A program made the translations under genes and the position numbers. This document shows positions 24,125-32,946 of a stretch of DNA of 32,946 nucleotides, in pieces. A model generated the notes under the pieces. That model ran no database searches and was not told where the DNA came from. It was given only the letters and a program-made list of their open reading frames with translations. Origin of the DNA: an uncultured Prevotella sp. (GTDB lineage: Bacteria; Bacteroidota; Bacteroidia; Bacteroidales; Bacteroidaceae); assembly GCA_905235325.1 (NCBI GenBank), contig CAJOLE010000018.1, positions 1 to 32,946 on the forward strand, written 5' to 3'. The stretch's first letter is position 1. Each line of letters starts with the position of its first letter.

Positions 24125-24154
24125 CAAAGGTACGGCAAATTCGTCAGACAACAA
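24125..24154 (-). promoter_or_regulatory. Promoter of nnr
   Basis: CAAAGGTA reads TACCTTTG on the minus strand, with TTG at 24152-24154 and a spacer of 19 bases. The box ends eight bases upstream of the ATG, leaving a leader of only about 2-5 nt. Confidence 0.7.
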
Positions 24155-24298
24155 AACTTTTTTACTTTTTTCTGTCAACCAGGTCAAAGTTTCAGGCCGC
24201 GAAACACCAAAAAAGCACCACTTGGCCGAAGTGATTTTGTTTCGGAAATGAGATTTGTATCATAAACAAAGACCTGAGAGCAAAAAAAAAGGAGTTTC

Positions 24299-24330
24299 TT
24301 TGCTTTGCTCTTGTTTTTTTCGTACCTTTG
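24299..24330 (+). promoter_or_regulatory. Promoter of the hpt-adk/obg operon
   Basis: TTTG at 24299-24302 and TACCTTTG at 24323-24330 with a 20-base spacer. It fixes the start codon of the fused gene at 24358, because an upstream in-frame start at 24328 would lie inside the promoter. It diverges from the nnr promoter across about 145 AT-rich bases with no other feature seen. Confidence 0.8.
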
Positions 24331-24357
24331 CAGTCGAAAAGAAAAGACTGTAATACT

Positions 24358-25467
24358 ATGGACAGAATTACAATCAAGGACAAGACATTCAGGGTGTCGA
24401 TGAGCGAGGCCGAAATCAAGCAGCGGGTCAGGGAGTTGGCCCTGCAGATGAGCCGCGACTTAGAGGGCAGGAACCCGCTTTTTCTGGCCGTGCTGAACGG
24501 CGCTTTCATCTTCGCCGCCGACCTGATGAGGGAGATGACCATCCCGTGCGAAATATCGTTTGTGAAGTTAGCCTCCTATCAGGGCACCACGTCGACGGGC
24601 ACCATCCATGAGGTGCTTGGTATCAACGAGGACTTGGCAGGCCGCACCGTGGTCATCGTTGAGGACATCGTGGAGACGGGGCTGACCATCCGCCGCATGA
24701 TAGAGCAAATTGGCACGCGGCGCCCCGCCTCGGTGAAGGTGTGTACGCTGTTCTTCAAGCCTGAGCGGCTGACCGAGGACCTGAAGCTTGACTACGTGGC
24801 GTTCAGCATTCCCAACGACTTCATCCTGGGCTACGGCCTGGACTACGACCAGCAGGGTCGTGGACTGAAAGACTTATACACTTTAGATAAAGATATGCGT
24901 AATATTGTGATTTTCGGTGCACCCGGCTCCGGCAAGGGCACCCAGAGCGACAAGCTCATTGAGAAGTACGGCCTTAACCACATTTCGACTGGCGACGTGC
25001 TTCGGGCTGAAATTAAAAAAGGTACGGAACTGGGTAAGACCGCCCAGCAGTATATTGACCAGGGGCAGCTCATCCCCGACGACCTGATGGTCAGCATCCT
25101 GGCTTCGGTCTACGACTCCTTTGGCCGTGAGCACAAGGGCGTCATCTTCGACGGTTTCCCCCGCACTATCCCGCAGGCCGAGGCCCTGAAGGCGATGCTT
25201 GCCGAGCGTGGCGACAACGTGGCCGCGATGCTCGAGCTCGACGTGCCCGAGGACGAGCTGATGAAGCGCCTGCTGCTGCGCGGCCAGCAGAGCGGGCGTG
25301 CCGACGACAACGAGGAGACCATCAAGAAGCGCCTCGTCGTCTACCACTCGCAGACGCAGCCCCTGATTGAGTGGTACAAGCAGGAGGGCATCCACTACCA
25401 CATCGACGGTCTGGGCGACCTCGACCGCATTTTCAGTGACATTTGTAAGGTAGTGGATGGAATCTAA
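24358..25467 (+). CDS. hpt-adk: Fused hypoxanthine phosphoribosyltransferase-adenylate kinase
   Basis: One 369-residue frame joins two purine enzymes. Residues 1-179 are a full-length hypoxanthine phosphoribosyltransferase, with the PRPP loop [13 protein letters not shown] and the metal/base region around [20 protein letters not shown]. Residues 180-369 are a full-length adenylate kinase of the short-LID type, beginning [17 protein letters not shown] (P-loop), with HISTGD and FDGFPRT. The joint is only LDKD, with no linker and no missing residue on either side, so it looks like simple loss of the hpt stop codon. ATG 24895 could still give free adenylate kinase. Both act in purine salvage and nucleotide balance. 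obg overlaps its end by 11 bases. A sequence error that hides the stop codon cannot be ruled out. Confidence 0.92.
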   Translation: MDRITIKDKTFRVSMSEAEIKQRVRELALQMSRDLEGRNPLFLAVLNGAFIFAADLMREMTIPCEISFVKLASYQGTTSTGTIHEVLGINEDLAGRTVVIVEDIVETGLTIRRMIEQIGTRRPASVKVCTLFFKPERLTEDLKLDYVAFSIPNDFILGYGLDYDQQGRGLKDLYTLDKDMRNIVIFGAPGSGKGTQSDKLIEKYGLNHISTGDVLRAEIKKGTELGKTAQQYIDQGQLIPDDLMVSILASVYDSFGREHKGVIFDGFPRTIPQAEALKAMLAERGDNVAAMLELDVPEDELMKRLLLRGQQSGRADDNEETIKKRLVVYHSQTQPLIEWYKQEGIHYHIDGLGDLDRIFSDICKVVDGI

Positions 25468-26614
25468 CTTCGTTGACTACGTCAAGATTCTGTGCCGCTC
25501 GGGCAAGGGCGGGCGGGGGTCGATGCACCTGCGCCACGTGAAGTACAACCCCAACGGCGGCCCCGACGGGGGCGACGGCGGCCGGGGCGGCGACATCTAT
25601 CTGCGCGGCAACCACAACTACTGGACGCTGCTGCACCTGAAGTACGAGCGCCACATCTTTGCCGAGCACGGCGGCAACGGCGGCAAGGACAAGTGCCACG
25701 GCACCGACGGCAAGGACATCTATATCGACGTGCCCTGCGGCACGGTCTGCTACAATGCCGAGACGGGCAAGTACGTCTGCGACGTCACCTACGACGGTCA
25801 GGAAGTGTTGCTGCTGAAGGGCGGGCGCGGCGGACTGGGCAACTTCCAGTTCCGCTCGGCCACCAACCAGGCACCGCGCTACGCCCAGCCGGGCGAGCCG
25901 ATGCAGGAGATGACGGTCATCCTGGAGCTGAAGCTGCTGGCCGACGTCGGCCTCGTGGGCTTCCCCAACGCCGGCAAGTCGACGCTGGTAGCGGCCCTCA
26001 GCAATGCGAAGCCGAAGATTGCCAACTACCCCTTTACCACGATGGAGCCTTCGCTCGGCATCGTGGGCTACCGCGACCAGAAGTCGTTCGTGATGGCCGA
26101 CATCCCCGGCATCATCGAGGGAGCCGCCGAGGGCAAGGGCCTCGGCCTGCGCTTCCTGCGCCACATCGAGCGCAACTCGCTGCTGCTCTTCATGGTGCCC
26201 GGCGACACCGACGACATCAAGCGTGAGTACGAGGTGCTGCTGGGCGAGCTCCGGAAGTTCAACCCCGAACTCTGCGACAAGCACCGCGTGCTGGCCGTGA
26301 CGAAGTGCGACCTTCTCGACGACGAGCTGATAGAGATGCTGCGCGCGACGCTGCCCACCGACCTGCCCGTGGTCTTCATCTCAGCCGTCACCGGCTTCGG
26401 CCTCGACGAACTGAAGGACGTGCTCTGGGCCGAGATGAACGCCGAGAGCAACAAGCTGGCAGCCATCACCACCACCGAGTCGATAGCCCACCGCGACAAG
26501 GACATGACCCGCTTCCAGGCCGAAATGGCCGACGAGGGCGAGGACGACGACATCGAGTTTGTCGATGCCGACGACATCGAGGAGCTTGAAGACTTCGAGT
26601 ACGAGGAAGAATGA
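25457..26614 (+). CDS. obgE: GTPase Obg/CgtA
   Basis: A 385-residue ribosome-associated GTPase. The glycine-rich Obg fold occupies about 1-160 ([28 protein letters not shown]). The G domain follows: G1 GFPNAGKST (168-176), switch region NYPFTT, G3 [10 protein letters not shown]4 TKCD. The C-terminal tail (about 340-385) is strongly acidic, as in many Bacteroidota Obg proteins, and lacks an evident OCT domain. The start overlaps the end of hpt-adk by 11 bases, indicating coupled translation. Functions in 50S assembly and stress signalling are known for the family. Confidence 0.96.
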   Translation: MESNFVDYVKILCRSGKGGRGSMHLRHVKYNPNGGPDGGDGGRGGDIYLRGNHNYWTLLHLKYERHIFAEHGGNGGKDKCHGTDGKDIYIDVPCGTVCYNAETGKYVCDVTYDGQEVLLLKGGRGGLGNFQFRSATNQAPRYAQPGEPMQEMTVILELKLLADVGLVGFPNAGKSTLVAALSNAKPKIANYPFTTMEPSLGIVGYRDQKSFVMADIPGIIEGAAEGKGLGLRFLRHIERNSLLLFMVPGDTDDIKREYEVLLGELRKFNPELCDKHRVLAVTKCDLLDDELIEMLRATLPTDLPVVFISAVTGFGLDELKDVLWAEMNAESNKLAAITTTESIAHRDKDMTRFQAEMADEGEDDDIEFVDADDIEELEDFEYEEE

Positions 26615-26654
26615 GACTAATTACTTTAACATTAACAAAAAAAACAAGTAACTT

Positions 26655-29600
26655 ATGCAGAAAAGATTGCTCTTCTTGCTGCCCTTGCTGCTGACGCTCG
26701 CGTTGACGGCAACGGCACAGATTACGACATCGAGTATGGCAGGTAAGGTGACCTTCGACTCGCAGAACGGCGAAGAGATCATCGGCGCCACCGTCGTGGC
26801 CGTGCATACCCCCTCGGGTACGCGCTACACAGCAGTGACCAACACTACCGGTCGTTTCTCCATTCAGGGTATGCGAACCGGCGGACCCTACGAGGTCACG
26901 GCTACCTACGTCGGCTACCAGCCCAAGACCATCAAGGGCGTGACGCTCCAGCTCGGCGAGACCTACAACCTGAACATCTGGCTTTCGGAGAATGCCAACG
27001 AGCTGGGCGAAATCGTCATCAGCGGCAAGGCATCGAAGTTCACGGCTGAGAAGACCGGCGCCTCGACCAACATCACGGCGGCACAGATTACCAGCCTGCC
27101 GACGGTGAGCCGCGCCATCACCGACGTGACGCGACTCTCGCCCTACGGCGGCAATGGCATGACCTTCGGCGGGCGCGACGGACGCACGGCCAACTTCACC
27201 GTCGACGGTGCCAACTTCAACAACGACTTCGGACTCTCCGACAATCTCCCCGGAGGCGGCAACCCCATCTCGCTCGAGGCTATCGAGGAGGTGCAGGTGG
27301 TCATCTCGCCCTTCGACGTGCGCCAGACCGACTTCATCGGCGGCGGCGTGAACGCCATCACCAAGTCGGGTACGAACACCTACAAGGGCAGTGCCTATAT
27401 CTTCCACCAGAACGAGAACCTGCGCGGCGACGCCGTCGACCGCGAGACCATCAGCGGCGCACGTGCCAAGGACTCGAAGACCACCTACGGCTTCACCCTC
27501 GGCGGCCCGATCCTGAAGGACAAGCTCTTCTTCTTCGTCAACGGCGAAATGGTGAAGACGCCCACCATCGTCAACCGCTGGCGCGCCAGCAGCGACGGCT
27601 CCTACGACGCCAACGACTACCTGTCGCGCACGACGCTCTCCGACATGGCCACCGTCTCGCAGTTTGTCAAGGACAAGTACGGCTACGACACCGGCTCGTG
27701 GACTGACTTCCCCGCCGACGAGGACAACTACAAGCTGCTGGCCCGCGTCGACTGGAACATCACCGACAAGCACCACCTGGCCCTGCGCTACAACTATACG
27801 AAGAACAACATCTGGAACAACACCAACGGCTCGTCGATGGACGGCGGCACACGCTCGGCCTTCAACCGCCTCTCGCAGTACTCGATGGCCTTCGCCAACT
27901 CGATGTACTCGATGGAGAACATCGTCCACTCCTTCTCCGTCGACCTGAACAGCCGGCTGACCGAGAACCTCTCGAACCAGTTCCTGGTCACCTATTCTAA
28001 AAAGGACGACGTGCGCGGCACCGACTCCTCGGAGTTCCCCTTCATCGACATCCTCGACGGTACGGGCAACACCGCCAACTACATGGCGCTCGGCTATGAG
28101 CTGTTCACATGGAACAACGCCGTACACAACACCGTCTGGAACGTCAAGGACGACGTCACCTACTATCTGGGCAAGCACAAGATCATGGGCGGCCTGAGCT
28201 ACGAGCACCAGATGGCCGACAACCAGTATATGCGCAACGGTACGGGCTACTACCGCTACCTCTCGCTCGACGACTTCCTCAAGGGAGCCACGCCCGAGGT
28301 GGTCTGCCTGACCTACGGCTACGACGGCGAGTCGAAGCCTGCTGCCCGCGTGCAGTACAACAAGCTGGGCTTCTACCTCCAGGACGACTGGAACGTGCTC
28401 GACAACCTGAAGCTGACCTACGGCCTGCGACTCGACGCCCTGCTCTTCAACAACGACGACCTGATGACCAACAAGGCCATCTACGACATCGACTATAACG
28501 GCCGACACATCGACACGGGCAAGTGGCCCTCGAACAACGTGATGGTGTCGCCCCGAGTGGGCTTCACCTGGGACGTCTTCGGCGACAAGTCGCTGAAGGT
28601 GCGCGGCGGTACGGGCCTGTTCATGGGCCGCCTCCCCCTGGTCTTCTTCACCAACATGCCTACCAACTCGGGTATGGTGCAGTATCAGGCACAGCTCAAC
28701 GCCAACAACGGCCAGAGGCTGGGCTACTCGATGGATGAATTCAAGGGCGGCCTCGTGACCGACGAGAACGGCCATGCCACCATCGCAGCCCTCTACAACA
28801 AGCTGACGTCGATGACCAATGCCGAGGGCAAGCAGATATTCCCCACTACCGTGACGCCAGAGGACGGCACCGTGCCCTCCAGCATCTCGGCCGTCGACCC
28901 CGACTTCAAGCTGCCGCAGGTGTGGAAGTCGTCAATCGCCGTCGACTACCAGATTCCCGTCTCGTTCCCCTTCACCGTCACGCTCGAGGGCATCTTCAAC
29001 AAGATGGTCAACGACGTCTGCATCTCCGACTGGAGCATGATGCCCGCCGAGGGCTTCGCACGCTGGAACGGTGCCGACAACCGCCCCATCTTCCCCTCGA
29101 CATTCCGTCAGGGCACCAAGGCATTCGTCCTCGAGAACACCAGCCGCGGCTACAACTGGCAGACCAGCCTCCAGCTCAATGCACAGCCCTTCGAGTGGCT
29201 GAGCCTGATGGCTGCCTACACACACAGCGCCGCCAAGGAGGTGACATCGCTGCCAGGCTCGGCTGCCGAGTCGGCCTTCACCTACATCCCCACCTATCAG
29301 GGACCTAACAACATCATGCTGCACAACGCCACCAACCTGACGCCCGACCGCTTCGTGGCCAGCGCCACCCTGAACGACAAGAGCGGCAACCACTACTCGT
29401 TCATCTACGAGACCTGGCGCGGCGGCTACAAGTACTCCTATATGCTGTCGAACGACATGAACGGCGACGGCTACTCCTACGACGCTCTCTACATTCCCAC
29501 TGACGGCGAAGTGGCTGCCGGACAGTTCCGCTTCGCTACCGACGACGACAGGCAGCGCTTCATGGACTTCGTCCACAACGACGACTACCTGAGCGACCAC

Positions 29601-29954
29601 CAGGGCGAGTATGCCGAGGCATACAGCGTCTACTCGCCGTGGGTCCACCGTCTGGACTTCGCCTACAAGCACGACTTCAAGGTGAACTTCGGCAAGACCA
29701 AGCACACCCTGCAGCTCAGTGCCGACATCAAGAACGTGCTCAACCTGTTCAACTCGGCATGGGGCGTCAGCAAGTATATGAACCCCGACCTCAACGAGGG
29801 CCGCATCCTGAAGTACGAGCGCACCGATGCACAGGGCTATCCCGTGTTCTCTACGCCGAAGACCGTCAGCCAGAACACCGACACGTGGGTGCTCAACCAC
29901 AACATCGGCCAGTGCTGGTATGCTTCCGTGGGTATCAAGTACATTTTCAACTAA
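26655..29954 (+). CDS. TonB-dependent outer membrane receptor, Oar-like
   Basis: A 1099-residue receptor. The signal peptide (MQKRLLFLLPLLLTLALTATAQ) is followed by a carboxypeptidase-regulatory-like beta-sandwich (about 25-110, VTFDSQNGEEIIGATVVAV and TNTTGRFSIQGM). A plug domain spans about 125-240 (ITSLPTVSRAITDVTRLSPYG, NFTVDGANFNNDFG) and a long beta-barrel ends in an aromatic-rich strand (WYASVGIKYIFN). The extension before the plug and the overall layout resemble Oar/OmpA-like TonB receptors more than SusC. No SusD partner is present; the next gene is a surface lipoprotein. The ligand is unknown. The 40-base gap after obg has no clear promoter. Confidence 0.92.
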   Translation: MQKRLLFLLPLLLTLALTATAQITTSSMAGKVTFDSQNGEEIIGATVVAVHTPSGTRYTAVTNTTGRFSIQGMRTGGPYEVTATYVGYQPKTIKGVTLQLGETYNLNIWLSENANELGEIVISGKASKFTAEKTGASTNITAAQITSLPTVSRAITDVTRLSPYGGNGMTFGGRDGRTANFTVDGANFNNDFGLSDNLPGGGNPISLEAIEEVQVVISPFDVRQTDFIGGGVNAITKSGTNTYKGSAYIFHQNENLRGDAVDRETISGARAKDSKTTYGFTLGGPILKDKLFFFVNGEMVKTPTIVNRWRASSDGSYDANDYLSRTTLSDMATVSQFVKDKYGYDTGSWTDFPADEDNYKLLARVDWNITDKHHLALRYNYTKNNIWNNTNGSSMDGGTRSAFNRLSQYSMAFANSMYSMENIVHSFSVDLNSRLTENLSNQFLVTYSKKDDVRGTDSSEFPFIDILDGTGNTANYMALGYELFTWNNAVHNTVWNVKDDVTYYLGKHKIMGGLSYEHQMADNQYMRNGTGYYRYLSLDDFLKGATPEVVCLTYGYDGESKPAARVQYNKLGFYLQDDWNVLDNLKLTYGLRLDALLFNNDDLMTNKAIYDIDYNGRHIDTGKWPSNNVMVSPRVGFTWDVFGDKSLKVRGGTGLFMGRLPLVFFTNMPTNSGMVQYQAQLNANNGQRLGYSMDEFKGGLVTDENGHATIAALYNKLTSMTNAEGKQIFPTTVTPEDGTVPSSISAVDPDFKLPQVWKSSIAVDYQIPVSFPFTVTLEGIFNKMVNDVCISDWSMMPAEGFARWNGADNRPIFPSTFRQGTKAFVLENTSRGYNWQTSLQLNAQPFEWLSLMAAYTHSAAKEVTSLPGSAAESAFTYIPTYQGPNNIMLHNATNLTPDRFVASATLNDKSGNHYSFIYETWRGGYKYSYMLSNDMNGDGYSYDALYIPTDGEVAAGQFRFATDDDRQRFMDFVHNDDYLSDHQGEYAEAYSVYSPWVHRLDFAYKHDFKVNFGKTKHTLQLSADIKNVLNLFNSAWGVSKYMNPDLNEGRILKYERTDAQGYPVFSTPKTVSQNTDTWVLNHNIGQCWYASVGIKYIFN

Positions 29955-29973
29955 TCAAAAGGAGGACAATCGC

Positions 29974-31794
29974 ATGAAACGAAAGAATATATTTGCTACG
30001 CTCATTACCGCAGGTTGGCTGTGCTGCGGCGCCGCCGCCCTCATGACGCTCGCCGCCTGCTCTGACGACGACCCCATCGGCTCGCTCGCCACCGTCAGCC
30101 TCGACCAGACCTACCTCGTCATACCCGAGGCCGGAGGCGACGCCACGCTGACAGTCAACGCCACCACCGACTGGGCCTTCGACAAGGTGAACACCGTCAA
30201 CAAGGAGAGCGTCGAGCTCCCCGACTGGCTCACTGCCAGCACACTCGCCGGGACAGCCGGCCAGACTGTGGTCACTTTCCATGCCAATGCCACCACCGGT
30301 GGACGCGAGACCGAGCTGCGCATCTCGGTCGGCGACCAGAAGCAGTTCGTCAAGGTGCGCCAGGGCTCCCTGGAGGCTGCCGCTGCCACCTGTGCCGAGA
30401 TTATGACCGGCACCGAGGGCAAGAACTACCGCGTCACCGGTCGCGTCACCAAGATTGCCAACTATGGCTACGGCAACTGGTTCCTCGACGACGGCTCCTA
30501 CGACTTCGCCGCTACGGCCAAGAATCAGGACGGCCTCTACGTCTACGGCACGCTCGACAAGAAGGGCAAGGCCGGCAACGTCAGCCCCATCGACGGTGCC
30601 GACGGCTGGGGCTTTGAGGTCGGCGATATGATCACCGTCGAAGGACCGCTGTCTGTCTACAATGGACAGTACGAGCTGGTGAACGTCACCGTCGTCAGCA
30701 TCGTGAAGTCGCTGCTCTCCGTCATCACACCCGAACCCACGCTCGAGATCGAGGGCGGACAGGTGGAGGTGAAGGTGGCCTACAAGGGCAGCGGAGCCTA
30801 CTACACCGTTGCCGACGAGGCCAAGAGCTGGATCAGCTACGAGAGCGTGACCTACAAGAGCGGCACGAAGACCATCTTCGAGCAGAGCCCTGCCGACACC
30901 GCCGTCTATAAGTTCAACATCGCCCCGAACAACACCGACAAGCGCACGGGCGTCATCACCTTCAGCTCGGCCAGCGGCAAGAACAGCTCGCAGGTGGGCT
31001 TCACCGTCACCCAGAAGGGCGTCGCCTTCCCGCCTGCCGGCAATGGCACGGCAGCCGACCCGTTCAACGTGACCGCCGCCCTGAACTACACCCGTTCGCT
31101 CGGCGCCAGCGTTGAGTCAGAGGACAATGTCTACGTCAAGGGTAAGATCTCCAGCGTCAAGTACACCTATAGCGCACAGTACGGCACGGCTACCTACAAC
31201 ATCTCCTGCGACGGCAAGGAGAACGACGTGTTCACCGTCTACAGCAGCTTATTCTTCGGCAACGAACCGTGGCAGGAGGGCCAGACGCAGATAGCCGTCG
31301 GCGACGAGGTCATCGTCTGTGGCAAGGTCATCGACTACAACGGCACAACGCCCGAGTTTGCCAGCAAGAAGAGCTGGCTCGTCTCCATCAACGGCAAGAC
31401 CAGCGAGGAGGGCGAGGTGCCCGCCGGCACCGAGAACAAACCCTTCACCGTGGCCGAGGCTTTTGCCTACATCGACGGCGGAGGTAGCGACGACGTCTTC
31501 GTCGAGGGCATCATCTCGAAGATTGTCTATACGTTCAGCGCTGAATACGGCACCGCCACGTTCTGGATTTCCGAGGACGGTACGTTTTACGATGACCTCA
31601 CGAAGGACTTCGAGGCATACAGCGTCTACTACTTCGGCAACAAGTCGTGGACTGAAGGCGACACCCAGGTTGCCGTCGGCGACAAGGTGGTGCTTCAGGG
31701 CAAGCTCACGAAGTACACCAAGAACGACATTTCGACCTACGAGACCAGCTCGAAGAAGGCCTGGATCCACTCCCTGAACGGCAAGACGGAATAG
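29974..31794 (+). CDS. Surface lipoprotein with BACON and OB-fold-like repeats
   Basis: A 606-residue lipoprotein starting at ATG 29974, behind an unusually good AAGGAGGA ribosome site; the open frame extends into the receptor gene but the signal peptide fixes this start. The lipobox is LAAC (Cys29), followed by SDDDP, typical of surface export in Bacteroidota. Domains in order: BACON-like (about 40-125), OB-fold-like (about 128-228), BACON-like (about 235-350), then two related OB-fold-like repeats (about 355-470 and 480-606). The last two share YGTAT, YFGN/FFGN, AVGD and NGKT landmarks and look like a duplication; they recall DUF6359/YhcR-type modules. It lies 19 bases after the TonB receptor and may bind its ligand at the cell surface. 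Function is inferred from context. Confidence 0.82.
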   Translation: MKRKNIFATLITAGWLCCGAAALMTLAACSDDDPIGSLATVSLDQTYLVIPEAGGDATLTVNATTDWAFDKVNTVNKESVELPDWLTASTLAGTAGQTVVTFHANATTGGRETELRISVGDQKQFVKVRQGSLEAAAATCAEIMTGTEGKNYRVTGRVTKIANYGYGNWFLDDGSYDFAATAKNQDGLYVYGTLDKKGKAGNVSPIDGADGWGFEVGDMITVEGPLSVYNGQYELVNVTVVSIVKSLLSVITPEPTLEIEGGQVEVKVAYKGSGAYYTVADEAKSWISYESVTYKSGTKTIFEQSPADTAVYKFNIAPNNTDKRTGVITFSSASGKNSSQVGFTVTQKGVAFPPAGNGTAADPFNVTAALNYTRSLGASVESEDNVYVKGKISSVKYTYSAQYGTATYNISCDGKENDVFTVYSSLFFGNEPWQEGQTQIAVGDEVIVCGKVIDYNGTTPEFASKKSWLVSINGKTSEEGEVPAGTENKPFTVAEAFAYIDGGGSDDVFVEGIISKIVYTFSAEYGTATFWISEDGTFYDDLTKDFEAYSVYYFGNKSWTEGDTQVAVGDKVVLQGKLTKYTKNDISTYETSSKKAWIHSLNGKTE

Positions 31795-31814
31795 TCTGCT
31801 GCCGGATGTAACGG

Positions 31815-31884
31815 AACAAAAACGAAAACGAAAACGAAAACCAAAACAAGAGGTTGGACTTTTCGTTTTCGTTTTCCTTTTGTT
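31815..31884. terminator. Long A/T-rich hairpin after the lipoprotein gene
   Basis: An (ACGAAA)-type repeat at 31815-31840 is almost perfectly complementary to TTTTCGTTTTCGTTTTCC...at 31860-31884, with a 19-base loop. It follows the stop codon by about 20 bases and the downstream arm is T-rich, so it may terminate transcription. It also carries the left copy of an 18-bp direct repeat. Confidence 0.5.
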
Positions 31885-31919
31885 CCCGTTTTTCATTTCC
31901 GTTTTCTTTTCTCGTTCCC

Positions 31920-32257
31920 TTTTTTTCGTTCAAGAGGGTGTCAGGGTGACACAACCGCGATGTACAAAGGGCGTGCACCCGGTTTCAGAGGGTGACACGG
32001 GTGGCACGAGGGTGACACGTCAGCTTGACCGTGGCATCAGACGTAGCGTGTCGCTTTCAGATTCTCGAGAGAATTTGGGCAAGAGTCGGCGGGTCATCGT
32101 CAAGAGTCGGCGGGTTATCAGCAAAAGTCAGCGGATAAGGTCTGCCTCTCCCCATCCCGTGTCACCCTCGTGTCACCCGTGTCACCCTCTGAAACAGGGT
32201 GCACGCCCAGTGTATATCGCGGTTGTGTCACCGTGACACCCTCTTGAACGAAAAAAA
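31920..32257. mobile_element. MITE-like element with 99-bp inverted arms
   Basis: The arms at 31920-32018 and 32159-32257 are exactly 99 bases each and reverse complementary except for about six mismatches. Each arm contains several GGGTGACAC/GTGTCACCC units. The 140-bp centre holds three tandem 21-bp units CAAGAGTCGGCGGGTCATCGT (32080-32142). No transposase or gene is inside. The sequence ACGAAAACCAAAACAAGA occurs once to the left (31834-31851) and again overlapping the right end (32257-32274). The mobile nature is inferred from structure; it could also be an RNA-level hairpin or regulatory repeat. Confidence 0.55.
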
Positions 32258-32259
32258 CG

Positions 32260-32615
32260 AAAACCAAAACAAGAAGCCGAAAAGCCGACGAGAAGCTGCG
32301 GGACTTCTACACTATCAAGGAGCGTGGCGACTGGCAAGACCCGATGTTCTTCGCTCATTGCTTTCTTTAATAGGTGCTCAGACGAGCAAGCTCGGAGCTT
32401 TGCCATGTCTGCCTATATCTACCGCATTGACGAGGGCTTGCAGTTCTTTGCTGAGCAAAGCGGCAAAGCCGAGCGCAATGCCAACGAGCTTAGACGTGCT
32501 GACCATGAAGTCCACGACATTGCTGATGGCAGATACGATGGACGAATACAGAAGTACCAGCAAGGGATGTCGAGATAGGCAGCTGCTATATGATAGCAGC
32601 CCGATAAATTGGAAT
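32260..32615. other. Unassigned stretch, possible decayed gene remnants
   Basis: About 350 bases with no gene I can name. On the plus strand a short segment reads KLRDFYTIKERGDWQDPMFFAHCFL then stops (about 32285-32371). A second frame gives MSAYIYRIDEGLQFFAEQSG... (32405-32578), rich in charged residues. Neither has a visible promoter or a recognised family, and competing frames are open on the minus strand. A perfect hairpin GCTGCTA/TAGCAGC lies at 32582-32600, 15 bases beyond the stop of the minus-strand methyltransferase, without a T-tract. Confidence 0.3.
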
Positions 32616-32945
32616 TTATTTGACTGCCATCAGGACAGAAAACTTTTGGTTGGTGTAAATGCAATGTGTGTGCATAAAACCAGCCTTTTTCAGCCATTCC
32701 AACTCCTGTCTCACAGAACATTCTCGGTCGAGTTTTTGTCTTTCGCGCCAACGGTCTAATTCCTGTTGTGACAAGTCACTGTGCTGAAGTCCGCGAACCC
32801 AATAATTGTCAAGCATATCGCTCATCGCCTTGGTGTCGGCACAAAACTGGTCATAGTTGACAAATACACCGCCGTCAGGCAGTATTTCAAAGATATGGCG
32901 AAACAGCATACATTTTTCGTCGTGTTCGAGATGATGAATGGAGAG
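32616..32945 (-). CDS. SAM-dependent methyltransferase, C-terminal part (cut by window edge)
   Basis: The visible 109 residues run from LSIHHLEHDEKCMLFRHIFEIL through PDGGVFVNYDQF to the stop at 32616. IHHLEHDEK followed by a helix and LPDGGVFVN is the post-motif II/III part of class I (Rossmann) methyltransferases of the Methyltransf_25/UbiE-like type. The SAM-binding N-terminal half lies beyond the right edge. A later segment is helical and charged (LSQQELDRWRERQKLDREC). The substrate cannot be told. Confidence 0.72.
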   Translation of the reverse strand, partial: LSIHHLEHDEKCMLFRHIFEILPDGGVFVNYDQFCADTKAMSDMLDNYWVRGLQHSDLSQQELDRWRERQKLDRECSVRQELEWLKKAGFMHTHCIYTNQKFSVLMAVK

Positions 32946-32946
32946 C

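Noticed and set aside
24328..24357. Upstream in-frame start of the HPRT-adenylate kinase gene
   Set aside because: It overlaps the -7 box TACCTTTG at 24323-24330 and would not be in the mRNA.
26466..28775. 769-codon open frame antisense to the TonB receptor
   Set aside because: It mirrors the GC-rich codon pattern of the receptor, spans the obg end and receptor start, and has Val/Gly/His-rich low-complexity composition with no domain.
32080..32142. CRISPR-like array inside the palindromic element
   Set aside because: Three head-to-tail 21-bp units without spacers.

Overview
The window looks like a chromosomal segment of a GC-rich Bacteroidota species, most likely Prevotellaceae (Prevotella sensu lato). 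Three things point there: repeated TAnnTTTG -7 boxes with a TTG about 20 nt upstream (the Bacteroidota sigma-ABfr promoter), gene families typical of that phylum (BACON lipoproteins, an Oar-like TonB receptor, a GH109-type lipoprotein, a DUF4831-like protein), and very little use of Shine-Dalgarno sequences. No database search was possible, so the genus is an inference.

Left part (1-3160) is an accessory or defence patch. It holds a YoeB-type toxin, a type III-like DNA adenine methyltransferase (Mod) with an AT-rich central specificity region and no Res subunit in view, a strongly structured leader or ncRNA in front of mod, and an MntA-type antitoxin followed by a HepT toxin cut off after about 46 codons. 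Next comes a two-gene sugar operon on the minus strand (3167-5641): a GH109-like lipoprotein glycosidase and an N-acetylhexosamine 1-kinase-like enzyme, suggesting mucin/GalNAc use. Positions 5660-6570 are non-coding and rich in short tandem and inverted repeats.

The centre (6572-21439) carries two tripartite efflux systems on the plus strand around a class II fructose-bisphosphate aldolase. The first is TolC, MFP, MacB ATPase, MacB permease. The second is a longer cluster: ABC ATPase, two paralogous ABC-2-like permeases, a YtrA-type GntR regulator, MacB-type ATPase, two FtsX-type permeases, MFP, TolC. It has a clear promoter with a palindromic operator candidate at its head. GC-rich inverted repeat pairs sit at three gene junctions here, and at two of them the repeat supplies the N-terminal codons of the downstream protein.

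The right part holds a DUF4831-like gene and the bifunctional NAD(P)HX repair enzyme (minus strand), diverging from a purine-salvage/GTPase operon in which hypoxanthine phosphoribosyltransferase and adenylate kinase are fused into one reading frame, followed by obg. An Oar-like TonB-dependent receptor and a surface lipoprotein with BACON and OB-fold-like repeats follow. After them lies a 338-bp element with 99-bp near-perfect inverted arms, then a poorly interpretable stretch, and the C-terminal part of a SAM methyltransferase running off the right edge.
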